Assembly: GCA_024276795.1 (NCBI GenBank)
Contig: JAJRWK010000005.1
Coordinates: 1 to 35,579, forward strand
Direction of reading: 5' to 3'
Source of the DNA: an archaeon
GTDB taxonomy: Archaea; Asgardarchaeota; Heimdallarchaeia; Heimdallarchaeales; JAJRWK01
DNA length: 35,579 nt
Position 1 is the stretch's first letter. Each line of letters starts with the position of its first letter. Positions 16,255 to 24,777 of the stretch are shown in pieces. Position numbers and translations under genes: made by a program. The notes beneath the pieces are model-generated. The model searched no databases. It saw nothing but the letters and a program-made list of their open reading frames with translations, and was not told the DNA's origin.

Positions 16255-16674
16255 CTAAGTGTTAGCGGCAAGCCAGTCAATAAAACTGGTTATGACAAGA
16301 ATTATGAGAAAAGCAAAAAAAGTCAACCAAATGCTATTTTCCCATTCTCGATGGGGCTCGTGACGCCCTTGCTTAACAGTGATTAGTTTTACCGAGTATA
16401 TTCCTATGACGAAAGCGACGTAGGGTGAAATACCAGAAGTGCTAATTGCCCCGTCAAAAAACGAGTCAATTTGAGCGAAAAGTGAGTCTGCAAGAGGCGG
16501 GAGAAAAATAAGAATGAGTGCAACTGCAAGTAGGCGTAGCCAGTAAGAAAGCGTTGTTTCTCCCCTTGCTATGAAATAGTCCACTATGAAGAATGCCACC
16601 ATAATCAGAACGATGTTCACGATGAGTGCTATAATGTCTCCAGTGTTCTGAGGAACCAAAGCCATAATACACAT
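16255..16674 (-). CDS. Small integral membrane protein, four TM
   Basis: About 139 aa from ATG 16674 (ATG 16665 is also possible; the track uses TTG 16692). Hydrophobic spans are near residues 10-32, 43-62, 78-98 and 115-135. A conserved-looking polar stretch VKQGRHEPHREWENS lies between spans 3 and 4. No family recognised. It precedes the MgtE-like genes on the same strand with an 86-base gap, so it may be co-transcribed and assist ion transport, but that is only positional. It is divergent from the rdgB-like gene. Confidence 0.65.
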   Translation of the reverse strand: MCIMALVPQNTGDIIALIVNIVLIMVAFFIVDYFIARGETTLSYWLRLLAVALILIFLPPLADSLFAQIDSFFDGAISTSGISPYVAFVIGIYSVKLITVKQGRHEPHREWENSIWLTFFAFLIILVITSFIDWLAANT

Positions 16675-16767
16675 TTTTCCCACAAGCAACAAAAACCTTG
16701 TGCCCTTCTATGGAATAAGTGAACGAGAAGGTTTTCGATATTTGTTTTCGTGGAATTGGTGAGCTCA

Positions 16768-17346
16768 ATGAATGGCAAGATTATAAGATTTATTACTAGC
16801 AACAAGCACAAGTTCGAGGAAGTAAAGAGCTTAGTGGAAGAGCGAAATTCAGACCTAGAGTTGTTATGGGTGAAGCTAAAATACCCCGAATTACAGGGAA
16901 ACTCCTTAGCAGAAATAGCGATCGGATCCTTGGGAACCGTGCTTAGCGCATTATCTACTGAAGAAAACGAATACTATTTCTTGGAAGATGCAGGACTATT
17001 CATCAAAGCACTGAACGGATTTCCTGGGCCTTACTCGTCTTATGTTTTTGAAACACTGGGGTGGGAGGGGATTCTGTCGCTCTTGTGGAATAAAGATGAT
17101 CGCGATGCGGAGTTCAGATCTGTGTGCGCTGTGTATTTTAACGGAGAGATCCGGACATTTACGGGGACGATTAAAGGACGTATTTCGTTTCAAGGAAAGG
17201 GAAACGAGGGATTTGGATTTGACCCAATTTTTGTGCCAGACGGTGCAGAAAAAACGTTTGCGGAGATGAACATTGAGGAGAAGAATAATTTTTCTCACCG
17301 AGTAAGATCTGTTTCCTTAATGATTGATTGGATTTTGAACACTTAG
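16768..17346 (+). CDS. rdgB: XTP/dITP pyrophosphatase (RdgB/HAM1 family)
   Basis: Housecleaning enzyme that hydrolyses non-canonical purine triphosphates (XTP, dITP) to monophosphates. The N-terminal FITSNKHKFEEV is the HAM1 substrate loop (SxNxxK). FLEDAGLFIKALNGFPGPYSS contains the catalytic Asp, GNEGFGFDPIFVP is the family signature, and FSHRVRSV is the base-recognition SHR motif. Length is 192 aa from ATG 16768, preceded by GGTGAG; the track's GTG 16750 is less likely. All motif positions are intact. Followed by the S9 peptidase gene after 90 bases. Confidence 0.96.
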   Translation: MNGKIIRFITSNKHKFEEVKSLVEERNSDLELLWVKLKYPELQGNSLAEIAIGSLGTVLSALSTEENEYYFLEDAGLFIKALNGFPGPYSSYVFETLGWEGILSLLWNKDDRDAEFRSVCAVYFNGEIRTFTGTIKGRISFQGKGNEGFGFDPIFVPDGAEKTFAEMNIEEKNNFSHRVRSVSLMIDWILNT

Positions 17347-17436
17347 AAAAGAGACTACGTACAACTGGTTTCAAAAAGTGTTGCATGCAATGGTTTTCCC
17401 AGAAGCTTGAAAAAACCAGTGTAGATTCCTAATGTG

Positions 17437-19503
17437 ATGGCAAAGAAAGTTGTCCCCGAAGACCGATTAGAAATTCGGTACACGCTGACTCCGAAACTAA
17501 CAAGCGATGCGTCTAGATTAGCGTATGTTGTACAGGAAATTGATGCAAAAGAAAACGGCTACAAATCATGGATCAATATTGTAGATGTGAGATCAGGATT
17601 TTCAACGAAGCGATTTACTCAAGGAAAGGAAGATTTTTCTCCGAAATGGTCGCCCACGGGCAGATTTCTTGGATTCTTGAGAAAGGTGGATTCAAAACCA
17701 CAGCTCCATGTTATGTTTGCAGATGGAGGGGAGGCAGCGCAAATAACTTCTCTCCCCAATGGTGTTGTTGATTTTGAGTGGTTACCCGATGAATCGGGTT
17801 TTGTTGTGAGCGCGATGATTTCTCCCGAGGAAAGAGAGACAATAGAGAACCCGGAGGAGCCTCCTAACCCGGTTCTTGAGCCCGTACGGTTTAAGGCTTG
17901 GGAAGCAGAAAAAGAAGCAACGAAACAGTTGAAGACTGATCCTCGATGGGTTACTAGAACAATGTATCGTTCTGGAACGTCTTTTTTAGATGACAAGCAG
18001 ATGCAACTCTTGCTTATAGAAGTCGATGTCGGAACTGTTTTGACAAGCCCTGTTGGTGAGATTCTACCAGAAGCTAGGATCATAACTTCACAAGAGCGGG
18101 ATTATCCGGTTTTTTCTCTTGGTCCGGATAAAGAATGGGTATACGTTATTAGGCGAAGTCGTGAAAAAGAATTGCACGATGATCCAGACCTTAGTGTTTT
18201 CATTGAAATCCTTAAGATTAACGTTAATACTCAAGAAGAAAAAATACTTACCAAGCTCGGGGGATGGCCAGGAAAGCCAGACATTTCAGCCGACGGAAAA
18301 TGGATCATTGTTGACGCACATCCCGTAGATAACCCAGTGTTAGGATCAAGTCATATCTGGAGGATTAGCACAGAAACAGGAGAAACAGAAAAAATCACTA
18401 AACAAGAGCGTTCTTACTACCAAGTTCGGTGGAATGAGGAGGGAACCGACATCTATGCTGTGAAACCATGGCATGGTAAGCATCATTTAGTAAGAATTGA
18501 TCCTCAATCAGGTGAGGAGAGTGTTTTATTGGATTTTGACAGAAGTGTTACAACGTTTGATGTGGCTAACGGCTTTATTGTTGTTGATACGAGTTCGTGG
18601 GATGAGGGCCCCGCAGATATATTCATTCGAACACCAAAGGGAGATGTTCAAAGAATATCGCAAGTCAACGATGAATTCATAAAGAAGATTGATGTTCCCC
18701 GATTACAAGAAATATGGGTCGAACGTGACGACAAGCGTGTCCAAGGCTGGGTTGCCTTGCCACCATTCAAGAGTGATAAGCCATTCCCTGTTTGTTTGGA
18801 AATGCATGGCGGGCCAGCAGTGATGTGGTCACCCCATGAAAGAACAATGTGGCATGAATTCATGACCTTGCTAAATGCAGTATATGCAGTTGTTTTTTGC
18901 AATCCACGGGGAAGTGAAGGCTATGGAACCGAGTTCAAGGCTGCGAACAAAATGGATTGGGGTCACGGGCCAGCAAGCGATGTCATAGCGATTCTCGAGA
19001 AAGCTTTGGAAGAGTTTTCTGGAAAACTAGACAAAGACCGAATAGCTGTGACAGGGGGAAGCTACGCGGGGTATTTGACAGCATGGCTTGTAACCCATGA
19101 TGAAAAAGGATATTTCAAGGTAGCAGTTGCGCAGAGGGGTGTTTACGACATTCCAACGTTTTATCTAACAACAGACATTCCCGTGTGGTTTGAGTACTAT
19201 AATGGAGGAACACTTTGGGAACAGTATGAGACTTATTTGAAGCAATCTCCATCGATGTATGCAAAAGATCTGTCTTGTCCATTGCTTATTCTTCATTCAG
19301 AGTTAGACTATCGGGTGCCAACCCCTACTGCTGAAGCTCTCTATTTTGCTGCTAAGCGCCATGGTAAAGAGGTTGCCATGCTTCGATACCCTCGTGAGGG
19401 TCATGAGTTATCGCGCAGTGGTGAACCCCGCCACATTATTGATCGACTTCGCCAAATTCTTAATTGGTTTGACAAGCATCTTGGGATCGAGCGTAGAGAG
19501 TAA
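17437..19503 (+). CDS. S9-family serine peptidase (acylaminoacyl/prolyl oligopeptidase-like)
   Basis: 688 aa. Residues about 30-400 form repeated WSPTGRFLGF, WLPDESGF, ISADGKWIIV and similar blades of a beta-propeller (TolB/WD40-like). The alpha/beta hydrolase domain follows from about 430. Catalytic triad: Ser542 in TGGSYAGY, Asp624 in HSELDYRVP, His656 in REGHELSR. CLEMHGGP before the nucleophile is the usual oxyanion loop of the family. There is no signal peptide, so it acts in the cytoplasm on short peptides or acylated N-termini. The ATG at 17437 is chosen over GTG 17434. It is probably transcribed alone or with rdgB; a T-run follows at 19524. Confidence 0.95.
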   Translation: MAKKVVPEDRLEIRYTLTPKLTSDASRLAYVVQEIDAKENGYKSWINIVDVRSGFSTKRFTQGKEDFSPKWSPTGRFLGFLRKVDSKPQLHVMFADGGEAAQITSLPNGVVDFEWLPDESGFVVSAMISPEERETIENPEEPPNPVLEPVRFKAWEAEKEATKQLKTDPRWVTRTMYRSGTSFLDDKQMQLLLIEVDVGTVLTSPVGEILPEARIITSQERDYPVFSLGPDKEWVYVIRRSREKELHDDPDLSVFIEILKINVNTQEEKILTKLGGWPGKPDISADGKWIIVDAHPVDNPVLGSSHIWRISTETGETEKITKQERSYYQVRWNEEGTDIYAVKPWHGKHHLVRIDPQSGEESVLLDFDRSVTTFDVANGFIVVDTSSWDEGPADIFIRTPKGDVQRISQVNDEFIKKIDVPRLQEIWVERDDKRVQGWVALPPFKSDKPFPVCLEMHGGPAVMWSPHERTMWHEFMTLLNAVYAVVFCNPRGSEGYGTEFKAANKMDWGHGPASDVIAILEKALEEFSGKLDKDRIAVTGGSYAGYLTAWLVTHDEKGYFKVAVAQRGVYDIPTFYLTTDIPVWFEYYNGGTLWEQYETYLKQSPSMYAKDLSCPLLILHSELDYRVPTPTAEALYFAAKRHGKEVAMLRYPREGHELSRSGEPRHIIDRLRQILNWFDKHLGIERRE

Positions 19504-19523
19504 GTCAGAAAAAGTTAATCTTG

Positions 19524-19529
19524 TTTTTT
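19524..19529 (+). terminator. Possible T-run terminator after the S9 peptidase
   Basis: A run of six T lies about 20 bases after the stop of the peptidase gene, without a clear hairpin. Archaeal termination often needs only such T-runs. The remaining gap to 19645 holds the presumed promoter of the next gene (AT-rich, TATATTAACTTTATG near 19566). Confidence 0.35.
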
Positions 19530-19644
19530 GAAGTAGAAGAAGGGCGTCCCTTCCGATTTTTCAACCTATATTAACTTTATGATTCATTTTGCGGTTAGAG
19601 ATAGAGATACATTGAAAAATGCCGGTTGAGAAAATTTAGTTGAA

Positions 19645-20127
19645 ATGTTCAATCGCTCTTTGTCAGCCACGGTCTGGGCAATAATTTTGGCGGCGTTTTC
19701 CACCACGTCGTTCGGGGGGCTAATCGTATCTGCATTTATGCTAGTTAAAGGTAGATTATCCCAGTGGGAAGGATTTGCGTTATTAGTAGCGCTCTTGTCA
19801 TCGGGTTACACATTGTTACTTCTTTCAATATGGGTGAGAAGCGGAGCCTATGGAATGAAAATACTGTATAACACACTCCGCTACGTTCAATCAACTTGTC
19901 CAACTTGTCACTATCCAGTTACTTACGGTGATGAGAATTGCGAAGTTTGTGGATCATACTTGCATTTCTGCGAAGTTTGCAAGGGAGTGCTTCGTTCTGA
20001 AGAAGAGATCGTAGTTGCCCCTTGTTGCGGCGCAGGTTTCCATCTAGATCACTTTGAACCTTGGGTTCGTCTCACTGGTCGATGCCCTGCTTGCGGATCA
20101 GAAGAAGTATTATACGCCCAGTTCTAG
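19645..20127 (+). CDS. Membrane-anchored RING-like zinc protein
   Basis: 160 aa. Two membrane spans (about 10-33 and 43-65) are followed by a Cys-rich cytoplasmic part. A first zinc knuckle pair is CPTC (85-88) and CEVC (99-102). A second unit is CEVC (109-112), PCCGAGFHLDH (Cys127, Cys128, His133, His136), EPW, and CPAC (147-150). The spacing of the second unit, with FH..H..W before CPxC, looks like a RING-H2 finger, as in membrane-bound ubiquitin ligases, although the usual CxH is CCGA. It is upstream of the RNase gene by 82 bases. A ubiquitin-ligase role is an inference; it could be a plain treble-clef or zinc-ribbon protein. Confidence 0.7.
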   Translation: MFNRSLSATVWAIILAAFSTTSFGGLIVSAFMLVKGRLSQWEGFALLVALLSSGYTLLLLSIWVRSGAYGMKILYNTLRYVQSTCPTCHYPVTYGDENCEVCGSYLHFCEVCKGVLRSEEEIVVAPCCGAGFHLDHFEPWVRLTGRCPACGSEEVLYAQF

Positions 20128-20209
20128 ATTTTCAAGGCTCGCCGGGGGAGCCGAAAACAACCTATTCTAATCGAAAAGCTATTGGATAGTTTAGTGTAGT
20201 TACTTTCTT

Positions 20210-22894
20210 GTGAAGAAAGGAGACTTGGTAGAATTTAAGCCCGGCACCTTCGGGATCGATCCCCCGAATAACCTGGGAATTGTTCTTGATAGATACTCTA
20301 AGAAAAAAACCGTTTTGATTCAGTTAATGACTGTGAAGGGGAAGCAGGAGGCAAAGGCCGACAAAATAACTAAGCGAAAATTCAATGTTAGGATCGACTT
20401 ATCTGACCCTCAGAAAGCAAAGCCGGAAGAACTCAAAGCGAGACTAGTCCATTGGATAAAGGAATTCAATATTTCTGATACGGGTAGAAAGAAGAGTTCT
20501 AAGAAACTTTCCGAGAGAGCGTTGTGGGAAAAAGTTAACGAGAGTGAAGAGCCATTAAGGACGAGAGAACTCGCCCGAGTTTGGTTTGAGGTTGATGATC
20601 CGTCTCCTCAGCAATTGGCAGAAATCGATGCTTGTCTTTCTGATAGCACTGCTCAAGGAGTGGGATTCTTCGAAAAGGCAGGAGTAAGTCCGGTTAGATG
20701 GCAACCTTTGGCAGTGGAGGATTACAAGAAAATAATGAGGCAGATCGAGCGTCTAAGTTTATTGCGGAAGAAAATGCTTACAACGTATCAAGAGGAGAAC
20801 GAAGAGGGGGAGTTAGAGACAAGAATCGTAGCGATTCCTCTTGAAGAAGCAGGGCTGAGTGATGATGACTGGGAACTTCTTCACCAGATTCAGCAATGGA
20901 TGGCTGAAAATGTGGAGAAGGATTCTTGGAGTGGCATTGGTTTGGCAGAGACAGCAGTACACACGTTAGAAGGTTTTTCCTTGCCAAGGTATCTGAAATG
21001 GCTTGCAGAAGATTGGACAGGATTGAAAGGAACAAGCTATGCTAATGCTTTCATCGAGTTTCTTTTGAGAACTGAGTTCTGGACCGCAGAAGATGCACTT
21101 AACGCTATTGCTAAGAGAAAAGTCAGACAATATCCAGATTTTAGCTGGGAGACTCCAGACTACATTGAGCGAATTGCTCAGAAATTTGAGGAACCTAATA
21201 ACCATCCTGAATTATGGAAAGATAGAGCCGATCTGAGGCACTTGGAAACGTACACGATTGATCCACCAACCGCCAAGGATTTTGATGATGCCATATCCTT
21301 TGAACAGCATCCAGATGGATCAGTTACGTTGTGGGTTCACATTGCGGATGTTTCGGAATATGTGGAGAAAGACTCATCATTAGACCTACATGCATACAAG
21401 AGAGCAACTAGCGTTTACTTACCTGTAAAGGTCTTGCCAATGCTACCATCGAGGTTGTCAGATGACTTGTGTTCATTGCGTGAACAGCTAGTGAGGCTAG
21501 CGATGACGATTAGGATTGACTACAATAGTAATGGGGACCGAGTCAACGCAGAGCCCATGGAATCTATTATTTTCGTGAAAAAGAACCTCTCGTATGATCA
21601 GGTAAATGATGCAATTGAGAAGGGAGAAGAGCCCTTTGCAAGTATGTCCGCTTTCGCAGACAAGATCTGGAGCAAGCGTTTAGGGTTAGACATCGAGACG
21701 GCGGAAGCAAGATTAGAATTTGGTTCCTCAACAGGAGCAATTGATTTGGCAATAAAACATGCGACTCCTTCGACACGGATGATCGAAGCGTTCATGGTTG
21801 CGGCAAATGAAGCGATATCCGAATATTTGGAGCAAATGGAGATCCCAACAATGTATCGATGTCATCCTTTGCCCGACAAGGAGAATGTTGAGAAGTTCAA
21901 TCACCAAGCTGTTGCTATCGGGTTAGACGCGGAGATATCTCTGCCAGACCCGCCAAAATTAGCAAAGGAGGATGGAGAGAAAGAAATAGAGGAAGAAAGC
22001 GTTATAGATCTCCTCAAAAAAGGAGGAAAAGTTGAATTCTTTGGCGGAGGGTTAGTCATAAAATCGAAAGACAAAGAGAAGAAACAAGAAAAACAAGAAG
22101 GAAAAATGGACGAAGAAAAGGAAAAGAAGCGTTTGGTCGGTCAGCCGATCACAGCGGGACTAGCACAAATGTCTCCTGAAGAAAGAGAACAGTGGTTAAA
22201 GCCATTCAATGAAGTAATCCATAAAATAAGAGAGAGAGAGGACGAACAATTACAGACTCTCGCCTTCCTCCTCCTACTAAGAGTGCTTGGTAGAGCAATT
22301 TACACAGCGGGAAATATTGGACATTTCGGGTTAGGTAGTGTCTCATACACTCACTTTACGAGTCCAATACGGCGTTATCCTGACCTCATCATCCATCGCT
22401 TGGTCAAGAGTTTGCTTCGGAAGGAAGCAAGCCCTGATGAACCATTGTATTCAGCAGAAGAAATTGAGGAAATGGCACAACACTGCACAGATCAATCGAT
22501 TAATGCTGAAACTCTTGAAAGAGAAGTTGTTGCAAGTGGGATCGTATTACTTGCGCGACAAGATCCCTCACTGAAACAAGCAGTAAATGCGTTAGTAACG
22601 GGTCTTACGAGTGGCGGAATTTTCATAATGCTACGCAAGAACATTGAAGGCAAGATACCCATGCATGCGTTTACCTCTGAAAAGACTTTCATTGACGAGT
22701 ACGAATCCATGCTCTTTGCAGGAATTAAGAACGCAGATCGTGCGATGCGTGAGATTAACCCCGCCAACTGGAAGGAAATGATCAACGAATACGGGGAAGC
22801 AGCGAGATTACTAATCAAGTTAGGGGACCGAATACGGGTACAGATGACAGGGTCAGAATACGTGGAAGGTAAGATCACAGCGATTCCAGTATGA
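20210..22894 (+). CDS. RNase II/R-family 3'-5' exoribonuclease (RNB domain)
   Basis: 894 aa. The catalytic RNB core starts near residue 343. The metal-binding Asp cluster TIDPPTAKDFDDAI has Asp351, 357, 359 and 360, the spacing of E. coli RNase II D201/207/209/210. HIADVSEYV, PSRLSDDLCSL and YTHFTSPIRRYPD (catalytic Arg near 721) follow. A C-terminal S1-like domain ends the protein. The N-terminus KGDLVEFKPGTFG is a small beta-barrel like that of cyanobacterial/plastid RNase II homologues. Residues about 583-645 are an insertion inside the RNB domain rich in Lys and Glu. The enzyme degrades RNA from the 3' end. RNB proteins are patchy in archaea, so bacterial origin is possible. Start is GTG 20210. 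Confidence 0.93.
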   Translation: MKKGDLVEFKPGTFGIDPPNNLGIVLDRYSKKKTVLIQLMTVKGKQEAKADKITKRKFNVRIDLSDPQKAKPEELKARLVHWIKEFNISDTGRKKSSKKLSERALWEKVNESEEPLRTRELARVWFEVDDPSPQQLAEIDACLSDSTAQGVGFFEKAGVSPVRWQPLAVEDYKKIMRQIERLSLLRKKMLTTYQEENEEGELETRIVAIPLEEAGLSDDDWELLHQIQQWMAENVEKDSWSGIGLAETAVHTLEGFSLPRYLKWLAEDWTGLKGTSYANAFIEFLLRTEFWTAEDALNAIAKRKVRQYPDFSWETPDYIERIAQKFEEPNNHPELWKDRADLRHLETYTIDPPTAKDFDDAISFEQHPDGSVTLWVHIADVSEYVEKDSSLDLHAYKRATSVYLPVKVLPMLPSRLSDDLCSLREQLVRLAMTIRIDYNSNGDRVNAEPMESIIFVKKNLSYDQVNDAIEKGEEPFASMSAFADKIWSKRLGLDIETAEARLEFGSSTGAIDLAIKHATPSTRMIEAFMVAANEAISEYLEQMEIPTMYRCHPLPDKENVEKFNHQAVAIGLDAEISLPDPPKLAKEDGEKEIEEESVIDLLKKGGKVEFFGGGLVIKSKDKEKKQEKQEGKMDEEKEKKRLVGQPITAGLAQMSPEEREQWLKPFNEVIHKIREREDEQLQTLAFLLLLRVLGRAIYTAGNIGHFGLGSVSYTHFTSPIRRYPDLIIHRLVKSLLRKEASPDEPLYSAEEIEEMAQHCTDQSINAETLEREVVASGIVLLARQDPSLKQAVNALVTGLTSGGIFIMLRKNIEGKIPMHAFTSEKTFIDEYESMLFAGIKNADRAMREINPANWKEMINEYGEAARLLIKLGDRIRVQMTGSEYVEGKITAIPV

Positions 22895-23045
22895 TAAGGC
22901 AAACTCAAGACAATGAAAGGGATGGTCATCTTACGCCCAAGGATGCTTCGTCTGGGAGCGCGATGTATTTTACTTACAAAATTATTCATGTTTGTATGAG
23001 AATTTCCGAATGCTTATCAAATACCAAGTCCCGAATAAGCATGAT

Positions 23046-23666
23046 ATGTTCTGTCCTTTCTGCGGAAACAAAATTGACGATAAAGCGGCGTTTTGCCCGT
23101 ACTGCGGATCCAAAATAAGTTCGGTTCAACCCCTGGGTAAACAAGCAACACCCTCTCCTGATGCTAAGATATCCGAGGAACCGGTTGGATCAGTATCACT
23201 TGATCCCCCTGGAGGCGTCCCACAGCCAGTACAAAAATCCGTTCAGATTGAGAAGAAGACATGGGCGATTTATTATACATTCATCGTACTCTTGCTACTT
23301 GGTATGCTCTTATTCTTTTTGGGAGTATTGATTCTTAGTTCCATAAGCTCAATACTGAATGATCCCCAAGTCCAATCAACGTTTCAACAAGTTGGGAGAA
23401 CTACTGAAGAACTGGAACAACTGCTACGCATTATTTCTTATGCTTTCATTATTATCGGAACAATTTCCATAGGAGGAGTAGTGGGAACGTTCATGCTTAA
23501 GCCTTGGGGAAGAATTCTAGCTACGATTGCATTTGTTATCTTCGTGCTTTCTCGAAACCCAATGATTATTGTATTGGCAATAATTGGATTGTATGGGATT
23601 TGGTTCCACAAGGAGACAAAGGCATTATTCTCGGGGCAATCCAGTCCTCAATGGGAATTAAAGTAA
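23046..23666 (+). CDS. Zinc-ribbon membrane protein
   Basis: 206 aa. The N-terminus MFCPFCGNKIDDKAAFCPYC is a double zinc-knuckle ribbon (two CPxCG-type units). A Pro/Ser-rich linker (PSPDAKISEEPVG) follows, then three or four membrane spans in residues about 85-200. Similar small zinc-ribbon/TM proteins are common in archaea with no defined function. The track begins at TTG 22992; the ATG at 23046 puts the ribbon at the start as usual. It lies 151 bases after the RNase and 124 bases before the ABC operon; T-rich DNA separates it from the latter. Confidence 0.75.
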   Translation: MFCPFCGNKIDDKAAFCPYCGSKISSVQPLGKQATPSPDAKISEEPVGSVSLDPPGGVPQPVQKSVQIEKKTWAIYYTFIVLLLLGMLLFFLGVLILSSISSILNDPQVQSTFQQVGRTTEELEQLLRIISYAFIIIGTISIGGVVGTFMLKPWGRILATIAFVIFVLSRNPMIIVLAIIGLYGIWFHKETKALFSGQSSPQWELK

Positions 23667-23697
23667 ATTTTTCTTGGATAAGCATTCTTTACGCCCC

Positions 23698-23714
23698 ATT
23701 TTTCTTTCTTTTTA
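23698..23714 (+). terminator. T-rich terminator after the zinc-ribbon gene
   Basis: A pyrimidine stretch ATTTTTCTTTCTTTTTAAAA lies about 35 bases after the stop, before the promoter of the ABC operon. It fits an archaeal intrinsic terminator; no strong hairpin was seen. Confidence 0.4.
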
Positions 23715-23732
23715 AAATACCGAATTGTTAGG

Positions 23733-23740
23733 TTTATATT
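23733..23740 (+). promoter_or_regulatory. Probable TATA box of the ABC exporter operon
   Basis: TTTATATT lies 58 bases before the TTG start of the first ATPase gene. Transcription would begin around 23760, leaving a short leader that includes the ribosome binding site AGAGGTGA at about 23777-23784. Confidence 0.5.
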
Positions 23741-23790
23741 GTCTTTTTGAATGCTTTACTTGGTTGAGTAGTTACTTAGAGGTGATTTGA

Positions 23791-24777
23791 TTGTCTTCAG
23801 CAGAATCAAGAACAGATTCGTTGACTAGCAGTGATCTCTCAGACCATGCGGGATACAGCATTGTGGCCAACCATCTTACAAAGATTTATCAGGGAAATGT
23901 GATTGGACTCGCGGATTTGACGGTTTCTCTCCCATTTGGTTCAGTAGGATTACTGGGACCAAACGGTAGCGGAAAGAGTACATTCATTAAGCTTCTTCTT
24001 GGGCTAATAAAACCGACCGAGGGAGACGCGTGGGTCTTGGGAAAGAACATAAGAACGGATTCTATGGCAATACGGTATGATGTTGGTTATGTTCCCGAAA
24101 ATGATTCGTTGCAAGACAACTTAAATGCTGTCGAGGTATGCAAACTATTTGGAATCGCTTCAGGCCTTTCATCTAGCGATGCAATACAAAGAGCTCATGA
24201 AGTTTTAGACTATGTGGGATTAGATGAAGCAAGGTATCGTCTCGTAAAAACATATAGTACTGGAATGAAGCAGAGAGTTAAGCTAGCTCAAGCCCTTGTT
24301 CACGACCCACCACTACTATTGATTGATGAGCCTACAAACGGACTCGATCCAAAAGGCAGAGAAGACATGATTCGATTACTCATAGAGTTGAGAAACGCGG
24401 GAAAGACCCTAGTCGTTTCAAGCCATATTCTGCCAGATATTGAAGAGATTTGCGAGTACGTGATGATCTTGCACAATGGAAAGTTAGTAACAAGTGACTC
24501 TTTAACCCACATTTTGAATGAAACAAGTTCACGCTGGATAGTGAATTCAAGTGAGAACAAGCAATTTGTTAATATCTTGGAAGAAAATGAAATACCAGTT
24601 CTTCATTGGAGCTCAGAACAAATATTAGTTAACTTGGAACAGACAGACCCCCAGAGAATCATTGCTCTTGCCGCAAAGAATAATATCGGGTTACAACGAC
24701 TCGTAAGGCCCCGGAAAACACTGGAACAATTCTTCTTAGCTGCTCTGAATATTGAAATAGGTGAATCATATGAGTAG
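23791..24777 (+). CDS. ABC transporter ATPase 1 (ABC-2 exporter type)
   Basis: 328 aa nucleotide-binding protein. Walker A is GPNGSGKST (about residues 53-61), the Q-loop region is VGYVPENDSL, the signature YSTGMKQRVKLAQAL, Walker B LLLIDEPTNGLDP, and the switch His is in SSHIL. The C-terminal 100 residues form the extension usual in NatA/CcmA-type exporter ATPases. The start is TTG, supported by AGGTGA 7 bases upstream. It overlaps the start of the permease gene by 8 bases, showing translational coupling. Substrate unknown; this subclass drives export of ions, lipids, drugs or proteins through ABC-2 permeases. Confidence 0.93.
   Translation: MSSAESRTDSLTSSDLSDHAGYSIVANHLTKIYQGNVIGLADLTVSLPFGSVGLLGPNGSGKSTFIKLLLGLIKPTEGDAWVLGKNIRTDSMAIRYDVGYVPENDSLQDNLNAVEVCKLFGIASGLSSSDAIQRAHEVLDYVGLDEARYRLVKTYSTGMKQRVKLAQALVHDPPLLLIDEPTNGLDPKGREDMIRLLIELRNAGKTLVVSSHILPDIEEICEYVMILHNGKLVTSDSLTHILNETSSRWIVNSSENKQFVNILEENEIPVLHWSSEQILVNLEQTDPQRIIALAAKNNIGLQRLVRPRKTLEQFFLAALNIEIGESYE

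Noticed and set aside
17619-18083. 154-aa minus-strand ORF inside the S9 peptidase gene
   Set aside because: Lies wholly within a firmly identified gene, Ser/Thr-rich without motifs, a shadow of the real frame.
22492-22989. 165-aa minus-strand ORF over the 3' end of the RNase gene
   Set aside because: Overlaps the conserved C-terminal part of the RNB protein and has no motif of its own.
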